NCBI RefSeq assembly: GCF_032362555.1
Contig: NC_083530.1
Coordinates: forward strand, 6,292,001 to 6,356,000
DNA length: 64,000 bases
Direction: 5' to 3'
Source: Amyelois transitella
Lineage: Eukaryota; Arthropoda; Insecta; Lepidoptera; Pyralidae
The notes beneath the pieces were generated by a model. It saw nothing but the letters and a program-made list of their open reading frames with translations, was not told where the DNA came from and searched no databases. Numbering within the stretch: position 1 is the stretch's first letter; each line of letters opens with the position of its first letter. Positions 54,649 through 64,000 of the stretch are shown here, one piece after another. The position numbers and the translations under genes were made by a program.

Positions 54649-54812
54649 ATACATACATATAATCACGGCTACATTCCTACGAGTAGACAGAGCCAACTGT
54701 CTTCACAAGGCTAAAGCCACGTTCAGCCATTCGTCTTAATGATGGAATTGAGATTCAAATAGTGACAGGTTGCTAGCCCGTCGCCCACAAGAAGAATCCC
54801 AAGTTTATAAGC
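54649..54812 (-). mobile_element. SINE-A copy, head missing
   Basis: ATACATACATATAATCACGG to GAATCCCAAGTTTATAAGC. About 70 bp beyond the gene A stop, so probably in its 3' UTR or flank. Confidence 0.85.
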
Positions 54813-54879
54813 TACCTCATCATCTCTAATTATCTTTTTTTGTGAGTTCATCGCTTTAGGAAACTCTTAACTCCTCTGG

Positions 54880-57800
54880 TTAATGACTCCGGCAGTAACA
54901 GTAAGGACTCAGGAACGCGTGACTTTTCATAATACAGTCAGATTTATTTCCGTACCTGAAGACAGAAGAATACAGGTAAGATCATACATACATACATACA
55001 TATAATTACGTCTATATCCCTTGCGGGGGAGACAGAGCCAACAGTATTGAAAATAGTAATAGGCCACGTTCAGCTGTTTGGCTTAATGTTTTTTTTAAGG
55101 CTTTGAATGTGCATTAACTTTGAATTTTCCATTATTAAACATCCACAATCGTTACTATTTTCATGCAAGCGCGTCGGTTTTGGGTAATCTTGATCTGATC
55201 GTACGCTTCCTTGTAAACATATACCAATAGTGTGTTTATAGTATACTAGCGACCCGCCCCGGCTTCGCACGGGTGCAAAATTCGGAAAAAATTATACATA
55301 AAAACCTTCCTCTTGAATCACTATACCTGTTACAAAAAACCGCATCAAAATCCGTTGCGTAATTTTAAAGATTTAAGCATACAGACAAACAGACTAAAAT
55401 AGCGACTTTGTTTTATACTATGTAGTGATAAACGCTGTATAAATCAGCCAATTTGCATGTATAAGTCCGTACATACCTATTAGTACGCGAGATGCCCCCC
55501 ATATTAAGCTGAAAATCATCAGATTTCAGATGATGAGTCACGGTGGCTTCAAAGTCAGCAGCACCAGGATCCACTGTTACCTGAACAATACAATCACAAA
55601 TATTTGGGACTGCCAATCAAATTCAGTTTGGAAATTTGGTAGCTTCAGTCGACAACATTTCAATATATCTATACTAATATTATAAAGCTGAAGAGGTTGT
55701 TTGTTTGCTTGCTTGCTTGTCTGTCTGCTTTTGTTTCTGTTTGCTTGTTTGTTTTTTGCTTGCTTGTTTGTTTGTTTGCTATCCATGAAATCATAAGAGG
55801 TTTGACTAGATAAGGTTGTGTATATTATATTTGTTTTCTATTATTATGAAATGATCAATAATAAATCAAAGGCTATGAAATAATGCATTGACACTGGGAG
55901 AAGGAAGTGATTAGGTATGAGATAATTCCTGGACCTACTCTTTTTAAAAAAGATTGTCGTAATACCTTCACTTGATAGGTGTATGTCTTTACACTCGCAT
56001 CTCCGACGCGGTATTTCTTAACCCAAGTGATATGAGAAAGAGTTCGCGGGACGCATTTCAATCTGTGAACAGAAGAAACAATATGCCCTAACTTTCATTG
56101 ATAAATAATGTTAGTAAGATGATGTCGAATATATGTACATAGTATTTAAACTAATTGTTCTTCGCAAACTTAGACCTGATGAAATAATGTTTTACATAAT
56201 TGTGAATAATTTAAAAACTACTTAATTTATTTTGATGCCTAACGATCTTGAAAATTGCATTGACAGATCCTATATATATTTCAAATTTAATTAAAATCAG
56301 AAAAACATTTCATGGGTTACAAACATATACATACAAACAATGTGTTTTTGCCTCAAATTGATTGATTGTTAAGAATTACAAAGTTTTTTTAACCCATATA
56401 TACTTCGATCATACTCGTAGGTATACATAAAATCTCCCCACTTTCCCGGAGCGGTAGGCAGAGACTACATCTTTCCTCGTGTCACGATCTCTGCATAGGT
56501 ACTTCTGGCAGGCACAAAGGTCAAGGCAGTTTCCTTAAAAAATTTTACAATCCATTCTCTATACTCACCGTACAGGCTCTGTCAACCCGTTGATGTAGTC
56601 GACGAAGGCTTGGCCAGCTCTCTCGCACAGCGGGTTATCGTGAGCTAAGCGAGTCCACATTGCGCATGCGCACCAGTGTGGCTCTACGCCTGCCTCGCTA
56701 CACGACCGGTTTTGGGGTATCTGTAGGTGAAGGAAAAATATAAACATACACATAATAACGTCTTTATTCCTTACTGGGATGAAAGTGCCAACAGTCCCGC
56801 AATCGATCTCTTGTCTAAATCCCTTGCGGAGCAGCAGTCTTGAAAAGACCGTACCGACCGTGCATGGCTTAATGATGGAATGGAGATTTAAATTGACGTC
56901 CTATGAAAATGCTACAGTGTAGTTTGTTCCGCCGCTTCTTCTACACATGCGCTTTGGAAGCGGTAGTAGTTATAATTAGATTTAAGTTATGTGACGTCAA
57001 TAAGTGATACCTTGTATCCAATTTTGAAAATAAATCTATTCTATTCTATTCTATTCTAAATAGTGACAGGTTGCTAGCCCATCGCATAAAAGTAGAATTT
57101 CAAGGTTTATTAGTCTATCCCTTAGTCGCTTTTTATGACAGTGAGAAATTAATGGGAAGGAGATGGAGTGATTCTCTTCCAAAGTGCTGGGAACACGAAA
57201 CAATATCTTTAGTCATTGTATTCCTGGCGTAAGTCCCGTTAACCTGTGAGAGAAGCCCAGTGACCGCCTGTGACCCAGGTTTTTACACGAAGCGATTTCC
57301 GTCTGACCTCTTCGTTTGCAGGAGAACTTAACCCATATTTTACACACATAATGTGTGTGTACATTATAAAATAATTACATACTGTTTCCAATAACGTCAT
57401 TCCCCTAGGAATATCAGCTCTAGGTATTCTATATCCGTTCCAAAACTGCCTAAGTCCTACAGCATCCAGTAAAGTAGCGTGGATATCGTAGGGCGTAGTC
57501 AGGGAATTGATATTATGTTTTAGGGCAAAGACGGCTTTGGGTCTTTCGGATTTTAGTCTCTCTGGTAGAACGAACGCCATGAGAGGCAGCCGTTCCTCGA
57601 GCCGGCCCTGGGGTGTGTCGCGGACTTGGGAATATCTGAAATACGGAAGTTTAATTGCAGCCAATGTTCTTAACCATTTATCTAGGATTGGGCGATTCAG
57701 GTTTTCACACGAACCAACTTCCATCTGAACTCCGCAACCTTTGTAGCGGAACCTAGCTCATACTGGATCATGGCTATAGTTGCACATTGAGTTGCCTGAA

Positions 57801-60800
57801 TGTGCAGGTTTCCTCCAAGTAGTTTTCAAACATGTACATAGCTCAGAAAAGAGTCATTGTTGCATGACCGTGGTAGGATTTGAACCTATGTCCCCACGCA
57901 TCACTTGCGCATTTTAGCGCTTCTTATAACAGTACAGCCTGAATTTAAGGTATGAATAATCCTCTTAGTTACCTAGGCCCATGGTCGCTCATAACAACCA
58001 GCAGGCTATCCTCTCCATAGCCATTTCTCTTGAACCTGCTCATTAAATCAACGAAATCGTCATCCGCGTTGGAGATCTGATTAAAGTCCTCGTGAGTGAT
58101 GTCCACCACGAATGTGAAGATAAACTTCTTGCCGGGTAGTTGCATGAACTGGAATGAGGTAAAAGATTCGAGGGTTTTTATAAATAGACATTCAAAATTT
58201 GATCGATATTTTAATAATATTTATGCTTGATTGATGATTTATTTATCTCGGATGGGACTGCTACTACGTCTCCAAAACTGACTCGCCCAATCTTGCATCG
58301 TGCTTATAGGTGCATCTCATGATCCTCTCCAGAGAGGTGAGGATGTAACCGGGACTAACGCCAGGAGGATGATGATTGACTATACATACTATCGCATCAC
58401 CACCCATAGTTCTACCAACCTTCCAGTTACACGAGCCGAATCATGGAAGGAGCTGCTGTCGAGTTTGCTCTCTCTGACTCCCTACAAAATTTTAATAGTG
58501 TCTTTTAGTTCTGTGTTACTCACCCCCTATTCTAGGGGTCTGACAATACATTTACTACCTGTCTGTTAACATGAAGATCGCCGAATTTTCTTGCGAATTG
58601 TTAGAGCCGCTTGAAGTTCACCTCAGATCTCACGATGATGATTGATTTATGGTTATTTGGTAATAAATTGATACTTTATTCTTAAAACCTTACCTGATCA
58701 GTGAGATTCATCATAAGTCTATACTGCGGCGTTGCTCCCACACAGTACCTCCTCCCCTTCCCGGCTCGTTCCTGGAAGAAAGCCCGAAGGTAGTGGTCCG
58801 TCGGCTGGTGGCGAAACCCATTCACCCAGTACTGGAACGCGCCGATCTCGGGACGGTCTTCGAAGAATGCTGTTCTGTATCTGAAAATCATACTGGACTA
58901 AATGGACGGACATACTCTCTGACTTGACATGTAGACGAATAAAACTGACTGACAGATTAGTAAAAAAGGACTAACGTTTTGACTGAGATGATAATAAGAC
59001 AAGTCACGCCTTAAACGAAAATATGTAAATCTGATGTTTTTATTGACTGTGACTGACCCGCCATACCCTCGGCCCGTTCAAATATCTTACCTTGTAATCG
59101 TTTGTGAATGAAGGGACTAAACATTGCTACCAACCCATCATCCCTTAACTTGTAGAATAACAGCGGATATTCATCGCAAGTCCTGGCGTTTCCTCTCATC
59201 ACCCTGGTGTTTGGGAGCTCGTACATGTTCTTCCCAGTCAGCATGGGGAACAGGGCGCCTTTCGTGCCATCCCCCACTATGTTATAGCTGAAACAGATAA
59301 CCCAAAATAGTCATTAATCATTTTCCATAGGCTTATAACTTTGGCAATTTTTTCGAACGTTAACTCAAACCTTTAAGTAGTGTGATTATTGGCTCTTTTC
59401 ACTCTGTAAGAGACTAAAACGTGATTATGTGTATATGTTCTCATTATTTTGGCTTTATTTCCACAATTCTGAATTGAGTAAGCCATTCTTTTTATACGGA
59501 GCAACTCCAGTTTGCTAAAAGTTAAACCAACTTTAAATACATTGGGTTTGTTGAATTTCAACGTTTCGTCACCATTTTTTCTCGTGAATAGGCTGCAGAA
59601 GAATTTGAAACCAGTACATCACTGATATATGTTTTAAATTTCGTAGCTGGTATTTTTTGTACACAGTTTAACTTCCCATTTGTTACTTACTTAGTTATAT
59701 GTATGGTCAAATTTTAAAGCGGTGATGTACTTCAACAGCCTTCAGAGGCCAACATAAATGATAGTAGTTTCTCCCAAAATAAGCCTGTAAAGTATTCTCC
59801 TTTTTACCTCTTCAAAACTGTAGCTTGAAGTTCTTCTGTCAAGTATTTATAACTCTTGGGCATGCGTCGTATGAACCCGATTCTGGACGTGGAATCGAAT
59901 CCAAACATCATGATATTGACGGCTTTCTCTCGACCCTTGAGTGTAGGCTTCTGACTGACGGGACGGAAACCTGCGGCAATGCCTGACCATCTTGATGGGA
60001 GGAAGGCGAAAATACTGGAAAGATGTCATGTAAAGCATGAAGCAAAACCAAAAACTTCAATGTTTATCAAGTTTTGCTTGGAAAGATATGGATGTATTAC
60101 CAGAAAGAAAATAGAAATCCTGAACTGCGACTAACCTTCCATTCCGAGAGCCGCTACACGCCACTTTGACATGATCACTTCTCCTCAAATGATATATTTC
60201 AGCTCCGAAGACGTCCACAGGGTCGCCGTAACTATATGAGAAGTCTGTGTGATATAGAATGTCCCTGAATGAGCATAAAATATTCCAGTGAGTGGTCAGA
60301 ATTTCATCAACCACTCTGCATTCTGAATGCTGCAATAACATTTGATTTTGACATTTAAATAGAATTAAATTAAATAAATAACAACAAAAACTGAATTTGA
60401 AAAACAGAATTCTGTGGTCCGCCTTATCTTAGGAATTTACTTTAGTCAAATCCAACAAAATAGCTGAATCAGTAAATTTTAATAATTTGTTGTTAATCAA
60501 TAAATTGCCTCATACTCAGACCATTAATTTAGTAGCTTGAATTGTCAATTTTTGTACAACAGCCCTGTTGGGATGGTATTACAAATTAGTTTCGTATATA
60601 CTTATTAGACCTTTTCGCTAGTTTTTACTAGTACATTTAATCTTTCATGACATCTTCAGAAAGAGTTTAGATCTATTTTTCTTTACAACCACACGGGCTT
60701 CAATATTACCTTATCATGATGGCGAAACGTCAATTTTAGAAAGGTTCCCTAGATTCCCAAGTTTGTAAGCCTATCCCTTAGTCGCCTTGTACGATATCCA

Positions 60801-62619
60801 TAGAAAAAAGATCGAGTGGTCCTATCCTTTTTTGTATTGGTGCCGGAACCACACGGCAGTTCTTTTTTAGGCGATGGGCTAGCAACCTATCACTATTTGA
60901 ATCTTAATTCTATCATTAAGCCAAATAGCTGAACGTGGCCATTTGGTCTTTCAAGACTGTTGGCTCTGTCTAACCCGCAAGGGATATAGACGTGACCATA
61001 TGTATGTATGTTCCCTAGATTCTTATTACTTCCCTTTAGAACCAGAGTTGGTCAAAAATACATACAAAGCACTTCACCCAGTCTTGTCCGTCGCATTCAA
61101 TCTTAGGCACGTCTTTATCGTAACGCGTGGCGTCTTTACTGAAGGGGTCTAGACGCGGCATGTCACAACCTGTTCCTCTGTCAAATTTCAAATGCTCTTT
61201 CAGATTGTTCTCAGCATTTCTGAAAGTAAAATTGTGTACATGTGTATAGTTTCTAGGATTTTATCGTGAGAAGTTAAAAGTGTCATGGTAGTTTGAACAA
61301 ATATTTTTCTAATTCTGTATCGATATAATTTTCAGGAATTTACGTCGTTGGATATCGAGACTGGATCTTCTAGAGTTGAAGCCAATAGAACGTGGACGTG
61401 AAATTGGACGGGTAATGAGTTAATTCTTTACAAACATAAAAATCTATTCACTTGTTTTATTTTCTTTAACACTTTGACATTCATTTTAGAAGCAGCTTGC
61501 ACGCCTGGAACCCCATGACTTGTAACGGCTATAATTTAAAAAAAAGCAGTACTATTTCGCATTGTCTCTAACAGCTAATTGTCATTACATCGGGTGCTTT
61601 TTCAGAAAATTCGGCATTCGTGGCGATAAGATTTCTAATAGAATGCCCCGCAGTTAATGTACACGCCGTCCACACATCGCAGCCTTGTAGATAGATAGAT
61701 AAAACTCTTTATTGCACCATAAGAGTAAAACATACAAAACAACACAAAGCAGATATAGACGGTACAAAGGCGGACTTATCGCTAAAGCAATCTCTTCCTT
61801 CCAGTCAACCTTTGGGTGGAAGGAAACCAAACAGGAGATGTTGATGAACCAAACGGGTGTATGAAATCATATATTGTTTTTTTTTCAGTCTCAGTGAATT
61901 CAATGAATACATGAATATCTAATATCATACATATTGGGAACCTTGGCTGGTAAACAAAAAATAAACGCACTTCAGAATATTATTCATACATACATACATA
62001 TGGTCACGTCTATATCCCTTGCGGGGTAGACAGAGCCAACAGTCTTGAAAAGACTGGCCACGTTCAGCTATTTGGCTTAATGATAGAATTGAGATTCAAA
62101 TAGTGACAGGTTGCTAGCCCATCGCTTAGAAAAGAATCCCAAGTTTGTAAGCCTATCTCTTAGTCGCCTTTTACGACATCCATGGGAAAGAGATGGAGTG
62201 GTCCTATTCTTTTTGTATTGGTGCCGGGAACCACACGGCACTCACACTCACACTGTTATTCATCAGTTAAATAGCATACACAAAAATATTCTTATGGGTA
62301 ACAAAGCCAGTAGTTACAAGACAAGATAGTGACAGTTTGCTTGTTCATCGCCTAACATAAAAACCCATAAGCTACAAGCAATTTTTTTAAGTGAAAAGAG
62401 TACCGCTTGCGCGCACCATCTTATTACTTCACCACCAGACATCCATGTAAGAACTCACCTCGTAATTGAATCAAAATCTTCGTTAATATAATCTTCGTGA
62501 AAATAACAGTACAAAGACAGGACCACACTTAAAATTAACATTAAGTACAAGCGTGGAGATTGAAAATATCTTTTCAACTTCGCTTTTCGGTACGCACTCA
62601 TTACTAGATTAATCAACAT
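54880..62619 (-). CDS. DUF229 family gene A, complete (637 codons)
   Basis: Coding exons: 62619-62459, 61219-61066, 60329-60136, 60014-59808, 59287-59135, 58880-58694, 58148-57973, 57635-57383, 56720-56569, 56062-55966, 55580-55477, 54955-54880 (1914 bp, in frame). The ATG at 62619 gives a 161-bp first exon exactly as in gene B; a second in-frame ATG is at 62601. Residues about 24-40 are a membrane segment, so a type II protein. Blocks: MMFGFDSTSRIGFIRRMPKS (Asp210), YNIVGDGTKGALFPMLTGK (Thr247), DRPEIGAFQYW, VVMSDHGPR (Asp407, His408), GRLEERLPLM, DIHATLLDAVGL, SCSEAGVEPHWCAC, and the end LSPYCYCRSH. Odd: MSDHG where gene B has MGDHG, and exon 10 is 66 bases shorter than in gene B. Intron 5 uses a weak donor GTTGGT at 59134. 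Confidence 0.92.
54984..55089 (-). mobile_element. SINE-A 3' half
   Basis: ACATACATACATATAATTAC to GTTCAGCTGTTTGGCTTAAT. Tail 28 bp from the acceptor of gene A exon 12. Confidence 0.88.
55245..55428 (-). mobile_element. Helitron-like H1 copy in gene A intron 11
   Basis: ACTAGCGACCCGCCCCGGCT to ACTATGTAGTGA. Nearly identical to 10783-10964 in the matching intron of gene C, but in opposite orientation relative to the gene and at a different place, so an independent insertion. Confidence 0.75.
55664..55790 (+). mobile_element. Helitron-like H2 fragment with expanded TGTT/TGCT run
   Basis: ATCTATACTAATATTATAAA, GCTGAAGAGGTTGTTTG, then a long TGCT/TGTT simple repeat; the 3' end is missing. Gene A intron 10. 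Confidence 0.65.
56160..56380. repeat. Interspersed fragment as at 10490 and 30080
   Basis: CGCAAACTTAGACCTGATGA, AATTAAAATCAGAAAAACAT, CAAATTGATTGATTG. Gene A intron 9. Confidence 0.5.
56428..56510 (-). mobile_element. RTE LINE tail
   Basis: CTTTCCCGGAGCGGTAGGCA, CATCTTTCCTCGTGTCACGA, TCTCTGCATA. Gene A intron 9. Confidence 0.75.
56745..57200 (-). mobile_element. SINE-A copy split by a rep-F/rep-E unit
   Basis: Tail part 56745-56895 (with a local duplication of the CCTTGCGG block) and head part 57057-57200 (GTGACAGGTTGCTAGCCCAT to GTGCTGGGAACACG). The gap holds 56896-57056. Gene A intron 8. Confidence 0.75.
56896..57056 (+). repeat. rep-F/rep-E unit nested in SINE-A
   Basis: GCTACAGTGTAGTTTGTTCC, CGCTTTGGAAGCGGTAGTAG, then the complete rep-E end ATACCTTGTATCCAATTTTG and (TTCTA)n. 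Shows the two blocks belong to one short element with a TTCTA tail. Confidence 0.75.
57278..57345 (-). mobile_element. SINE-D fragment
   Basis: CAGGTTTTTACACGAAGCGA then CGTCTGACCTCTTCG; ends about 40 bp from gene A exon 8. Confidence 0.7.
57686..57930 (-). mobile_element. SINE-D copy
   Basis: GATTGGGCGATTCAGGTTTT, CTCCGCAACCTTTGTAGCGG, GCTCAGAAAAGAGTCATTGT, GTAGGATTTGAACCTATGTC. Fills most of gene A intron 7. Confidence 0.8.
59480..59640 (-). mobile_element. Degraded SINE-D
   Basis: GAGTAAGCCATTCTTTTTAT, GGAGCAACTCCAGTTTG, CGTTTCGTCACC; only weakly recognisable. Gene A intron 4. Confidence 0.45.
60754..60859 (-). mobile_element. SINE-A head half
   Basis: CCCAAGTTTGTAAGCCTATC to GTGCCGGAACCACACGGCA; head-to-head neighbour of 60862-61010. 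Gene A intron 2. Confidence 0.88.
60862..61010 (+). mobile_element. SINE-A 3' half
   Basis: TTCTTTTTTAGGCGATGGGC to GTGACCATATGTATGTATG. Together with 60754-60859 it holds a whole element's worth of sequence, with the two halves in opposite orientation. Tail 55 bp from the exon 2 donor. Confidence 0.88.
61683..61840 (-). mobile_element. LINE 3' end fragment
   Basis: (ATAG)n then ACTCTTTATTGCACCATAAG, CAGATATAGACGGTACAAAG, GCGGACTTATCGCTAAAGCA. Same kind as 22120-22240. Gene A intron 1. Confidence 0.65.
61985..62241 (-). mobile_element. SINE-A copy, full length
   Basis: CATACATACATACATATGGT to GTGCCGGGAACCACACGGCA. Gene A intron 1; a TTATTCAT motif lies at both sides (about 61980 and 62257) and may be the target duplication. 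Confidence 0.92.
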
Positions 62620-62631
62620 TTTGAAGTCTAT

Positions 62632-62690
62632 CAAATATCACGTCTCTATCTCTAACGGGATAAACAAAGTTTGCAAGGCCATGTTTAACA
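62632..62690 (-). mobile_element. Degraded SINE-A tail
   Basis: AATATCACGTCTCTATCTCT, AACGGGATAAACAAAG; just upstream of the gene A start codon, so inside its leader or promoter. Confidence 0.5.
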
Positions 62691-63683
62691 ATATTCTATG
62701 TCACAAGTGAACCATACTTTCACGATAATGCGTGTAAGAGCTGTTTTATCAGTAACCACTATAATACTGTTATCGAGTTATACTCGTACAATTCACAAAG
62801 GTTTAGTTATTTTCTGTTAGCATTTCATTTTTAACAGTTTAACTCATATTTTATTTGGGTTAAATCTCCTTCTTCCTCCTGATTTCACTCCCGGTGACAT
62901 TTTCTCCACGCCTTTGACCATGGATTGTGTGAGTCAGGCTTCGTAAGTTCATACGAAGCGAACTTTATGATGGAACTTAACTCTCTTATTGGATCATGGA
63001 GTATGTCTGTTATATTTTTCTGCATTCACCCATCTTCGCATGGCAAAACCATCTAAATATTTCCATTTTTTGTCATAATTTATCTTAACATCTCAAATAT
63101 TTTTATTTAACACTAGCTTTCCCCCGCGACTCCGTCCGCGCGGATGTCGGTCTTCGCGTAGATGGTTTATTTCTCCATTTTATTTTCAGTCCGGTCAATT
63201 TAGACCAAAAAATAGGAATGAAGCTAAATTAATTCAAGCTGAAAATGAGTATAATTGTTTAAAACACAATCAAAAGCATTATTTCAAAATTCCCCATGAT
63301 TCCGGTTTAAGGAAAAAAATTACCCAAGGTCAAAGGTAAGAAAATGGGATTTTCACGATTTTCTTCAAAACGGTAAGTTTTATAGGAAAATTACCTCAGA
63401 CATAGATTGTAGATCATAAAGATATCTATAAAAAGGAATCAATATTTTTTTTCAATAAAGCTACCGTTTCTGAGATATTACGATGCAAAAAGTTGCAAGC
63501 GTCATAATATGCATAAGCACGTCTCGTATATACTCTATGTAGCAGTAATATAAGTAAAAATATTGTTCTGTCGGTAATTTTAACTTGAATTCAAAATATA
63601 AAATATACATAAGTATAATGAAACCCAGTCCCTTCATTTATACTGTAGTGAAACCTTGAGACAACATCTGTCTCTCTGTTTAA
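62691..63683. other. Upstream region of gene A with repeats
   Basis: Contains a SINE-D fragment (about 62920-63010: ACCATGGATTGTGTGAGTCA, ATACGAAGCGAAC) and a Helitron-like H3 end at about 63111 (CACTAGCTTTCCCCCGCGAC) that may reach about 63540. No TATA box for gene A could be chosen with confidence. Confidence 0.5.
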
Positions 63684-64000
63684 TTGTGTACGTGGCTAGG
63701 GTCGTATAGCTGCTTTATCTCAGAATGCTCAACACATGAAATACCGTTAGTCTTTAATAATAGTTGTCCTTGCGGGGATACCGTTGTCGGCTATGGACAC
63801 CACGGCCTCTCATGTCCTAGGAGTGCCGGCCGTTTAGGGCGCCATGCCGCCCTAAATGATATAATCCTCCGTGCTCTTGCCACCATCCATGTTCCAGCCG
63901 TTCTAGAACCAAACGGTCTGGCTCGGGATGATGCCAAGAGACCGGATGGTATGACATTGGTACCCTGGAGATTGGGGCGGCCTTTGGTGTGGGATGCTAC
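63684..64000 (+). CDS. Partial retrotransposon ORF, C-terminal part
   Basis: Open from 63684 to the edge (frame codon starts at multiples of three). It carries [18 protein letters not shown], a Cys/His motif, then [19 protein letters not shown] and [20 protein letters not shown]. These are the conserved C-terminal blocks of the finger-RT ORF type seen at the left edge of the window (1-1169). No stop is seen. The 5' part is absent here, so this is a truncated copy or an exon-like remnant. Confidence 0.7.
   Translation, partial: MCTWLGSYSCFISECSTHEIPLVFNNSCPCGDTVVGYGHHGLSCPRSAGRLGRHAALNDIILRALATIHVPAVLEPNGLARDDAKRPDGMTLVPWRLGRPLVWDA

Noticed and set aside
59011..59134. Continuation of gene A exon 5 past 59135 (reading on as LVAMFSPFIHKRLQ)
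   Set aside because: The gene B exon ends at the same Asp-Gly codon pair, and the next gene A exon completes Gly and continues the family pattern; the extra residues do not fit the family.
1..64000. The two edge RT fragments as the two halves of one element split by the whole window
   Set aside because: They lie on opposite strands and no joint or target duplication links them; two copies is the simpler reading.

Overview
The window looks like nuclear DNA of a moth or butterfly (Lepidoptera). It has AT-rich introns, short exons with GT/AG borders, an insect pro-resilin-type cuticle gene, insect DUF229 genes, and very dense interspersed repeats: RTE and Jockey-like LINEs, tRNA-headed SINEs, Helitron-like elements and (CATA)n tails. 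The species cannot be named from the sequence alone.

Four host genes can be assembled exon by exon. (1) DUF229 gene C, plus strand: only its last four exons (8512-11057) lie here, and the rest should be left of the window. (2) A pro-resilin-like cuticle protein gene, minus strand, 14350-20600: eight coding exons, 276 codons plus stop, with a visible TATA box and non-coding first exon. (3) DUF229 gene B, minus, 34408-52878: 12 coding exons, 670 codons. (4) DUF229 gene A, minus, 54880-62619: 12 coding exons, 637 codons. Genes A and B are tandem paralogues with matching exon borders; several exons are the same length to the base. Gene C has the same 3' exon structure in opposite orientation. The predicted products are type II membrane proteins of the alkaline phosphatase/sulfatase-like fold; their substrate is unknown.

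Most of the rest is mobile DNA. Left edge: a partial zinc finger plus reverse transcriptase ORF (minus), then a transposase-like ORF (1980-3476) whose stop codon starts a huge foldback (about 195-bp arms). Introns and spacers hold roughly 55 copies or fragments of one short element, here called SINE-A. There are also two tRNA-headed SINEs (SINE-T, SINE-D), at least three Helitron-like families (H1-H3), Jockey/R1-type LINE ends and many RTE LINE tails. Gene B intron 5 holds a full-length RTE LINE (44431-47851) with a 13-bp target site duplication. Right edge: the C-terminal part of a reverse transcriptase ORF of the same general type as at the left edge.

The most notable observation is that the full-length RTE LINE begins with the SINE-A head and ends with a sequence resembling the SINE-A tail, inside one target site duplication. 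SINE-A therefore appears to be built from both ends of its presumed LINE partner, which fits its abundance. Other points: large inverted repeats at 3474-3937, 34561-34814 and 13927-13997; nested insertions with a readable target duplication; many insertions within 16-60 bp of splice sites; and a C-terminal extension of gene B that ends next to a SINE-A tail.
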